Origin: Verrucomicrobiota bacterium
GTDB lineage: Bacteria > Verrucomicrobiota > Lentisphaeria > Oligosphaerales > Oligosphaeraceae
DNA length: 5,520 nucleotides
Assembly (NCBI GenBank): GCA_022709995.1
Contig: JAKLHU010000178.1
Span: 1 to 5,520, forward strand
Direction: 5' to 3'
The notes beneath the pieces were generated by a model, which was not told the origin of the DNA, did not search any database, and was given only the letters and a program-made list of their open reading frames with translations. A program made the position numbers and the translations under genes. This document shows positions 5,456-5,520 of this stretch, piece after piece. How positions within the stretch are numbered: position 1 is the first letter of the stretch; each line of letters begins with the position of its first letter.

Positions 5456-5520
5456 ATGAGATCTCGCCGCCGCCTTCGCGCCTCGCTTTACCATCTTGGC
5501 GCTTCAGCTACTGATTCGGT
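5456..5520 (+). CDS. Probable start of a further gene (3' truncated by window edge)
   Basis: An ATG at 5456 with GGAG 7 nt upstream opens a frame that reaches the window end, giving 21 complete codons: MRSRRRLRASLYHLGASATD and a final S. The arginine-rich beginning could be the n-region of a signal sequence, but no hydrophobic core is visible before the sequence ends. The 41-nt gap after the DUF6259-type gene would suit an operon. With so few residues the call is tentative and the product cannot be named. Confidence 0.35.
   Translation, partial: MRSRRRLRASLYHLGASATDS

Noticed and set aside
5443..5514. Short frame from the ATG at 5443
   Set aside because: It stops after 23 codons and its start overlaps the ribosome binding site that serves the ATG at 5456.

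Overview
The window is GC-rich and strongly biased to C/G-ending codons. It holds two carbohydrate-active-type genes arranged back to back, fragments of a gene at each edge, and two intergenic regions rich in palindromes. A secreted DUF6259-type putative glycoside hydrolase beside a GH99/WbsX-like protein, with many GC-rich intergenic stem-loops, suggests a bacterium of the PVC group (Lentisphaerota, Kiritimatiellota or Verrucomicrobiota). That assignment is an inference from gene content and style; no marker gene is present.

Layout: (1) positions 3-425, + strand, the 3' end of an unrecognised gene that begins before the window. (2) 426-800, a gap between convergent genes holding a nested repeat array: two 84-bp copies of a two-hairpin repeat flank two 36-bp copies of a perfect 11-bp-arm palindrome (order A-B-B-A). 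(3) 801-1931, - strand, a complete 376-aa GH99-like/WbsX-type protein without a signal peptide. (4) 1932-2312, a divergent intergenic region. It holds two copies of a promoter-like module pointing outwards, each starting with a nearly identical 19-nt motif, with a diverged relative of the B palindrome between them. (5) 2313-5414, + strand, a 1033-aa secreted protein with a central TIM-barrel-like region resembling DUF6259 putative glycosidases. (6) 5415-5520, a short gap and the probable start of another + strand gene at 5456, only 41 nt downstream and with a good ribosome binding site.

How the genes may work together: the exported DUF6259-type protein and the apparently cytoplasmic GH99-like protein are divergently transcribed from one intergenic region. 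The matching outward-facing upstream modules suggest shared regulation, so the pair may serve one glycan-processing function. No substrate can be named from sequence alone. The most unusual features are the paired upstream modules and the A-B-B-A repeat array, whose two A copies differ by a base-pair-preserving change in one stem.
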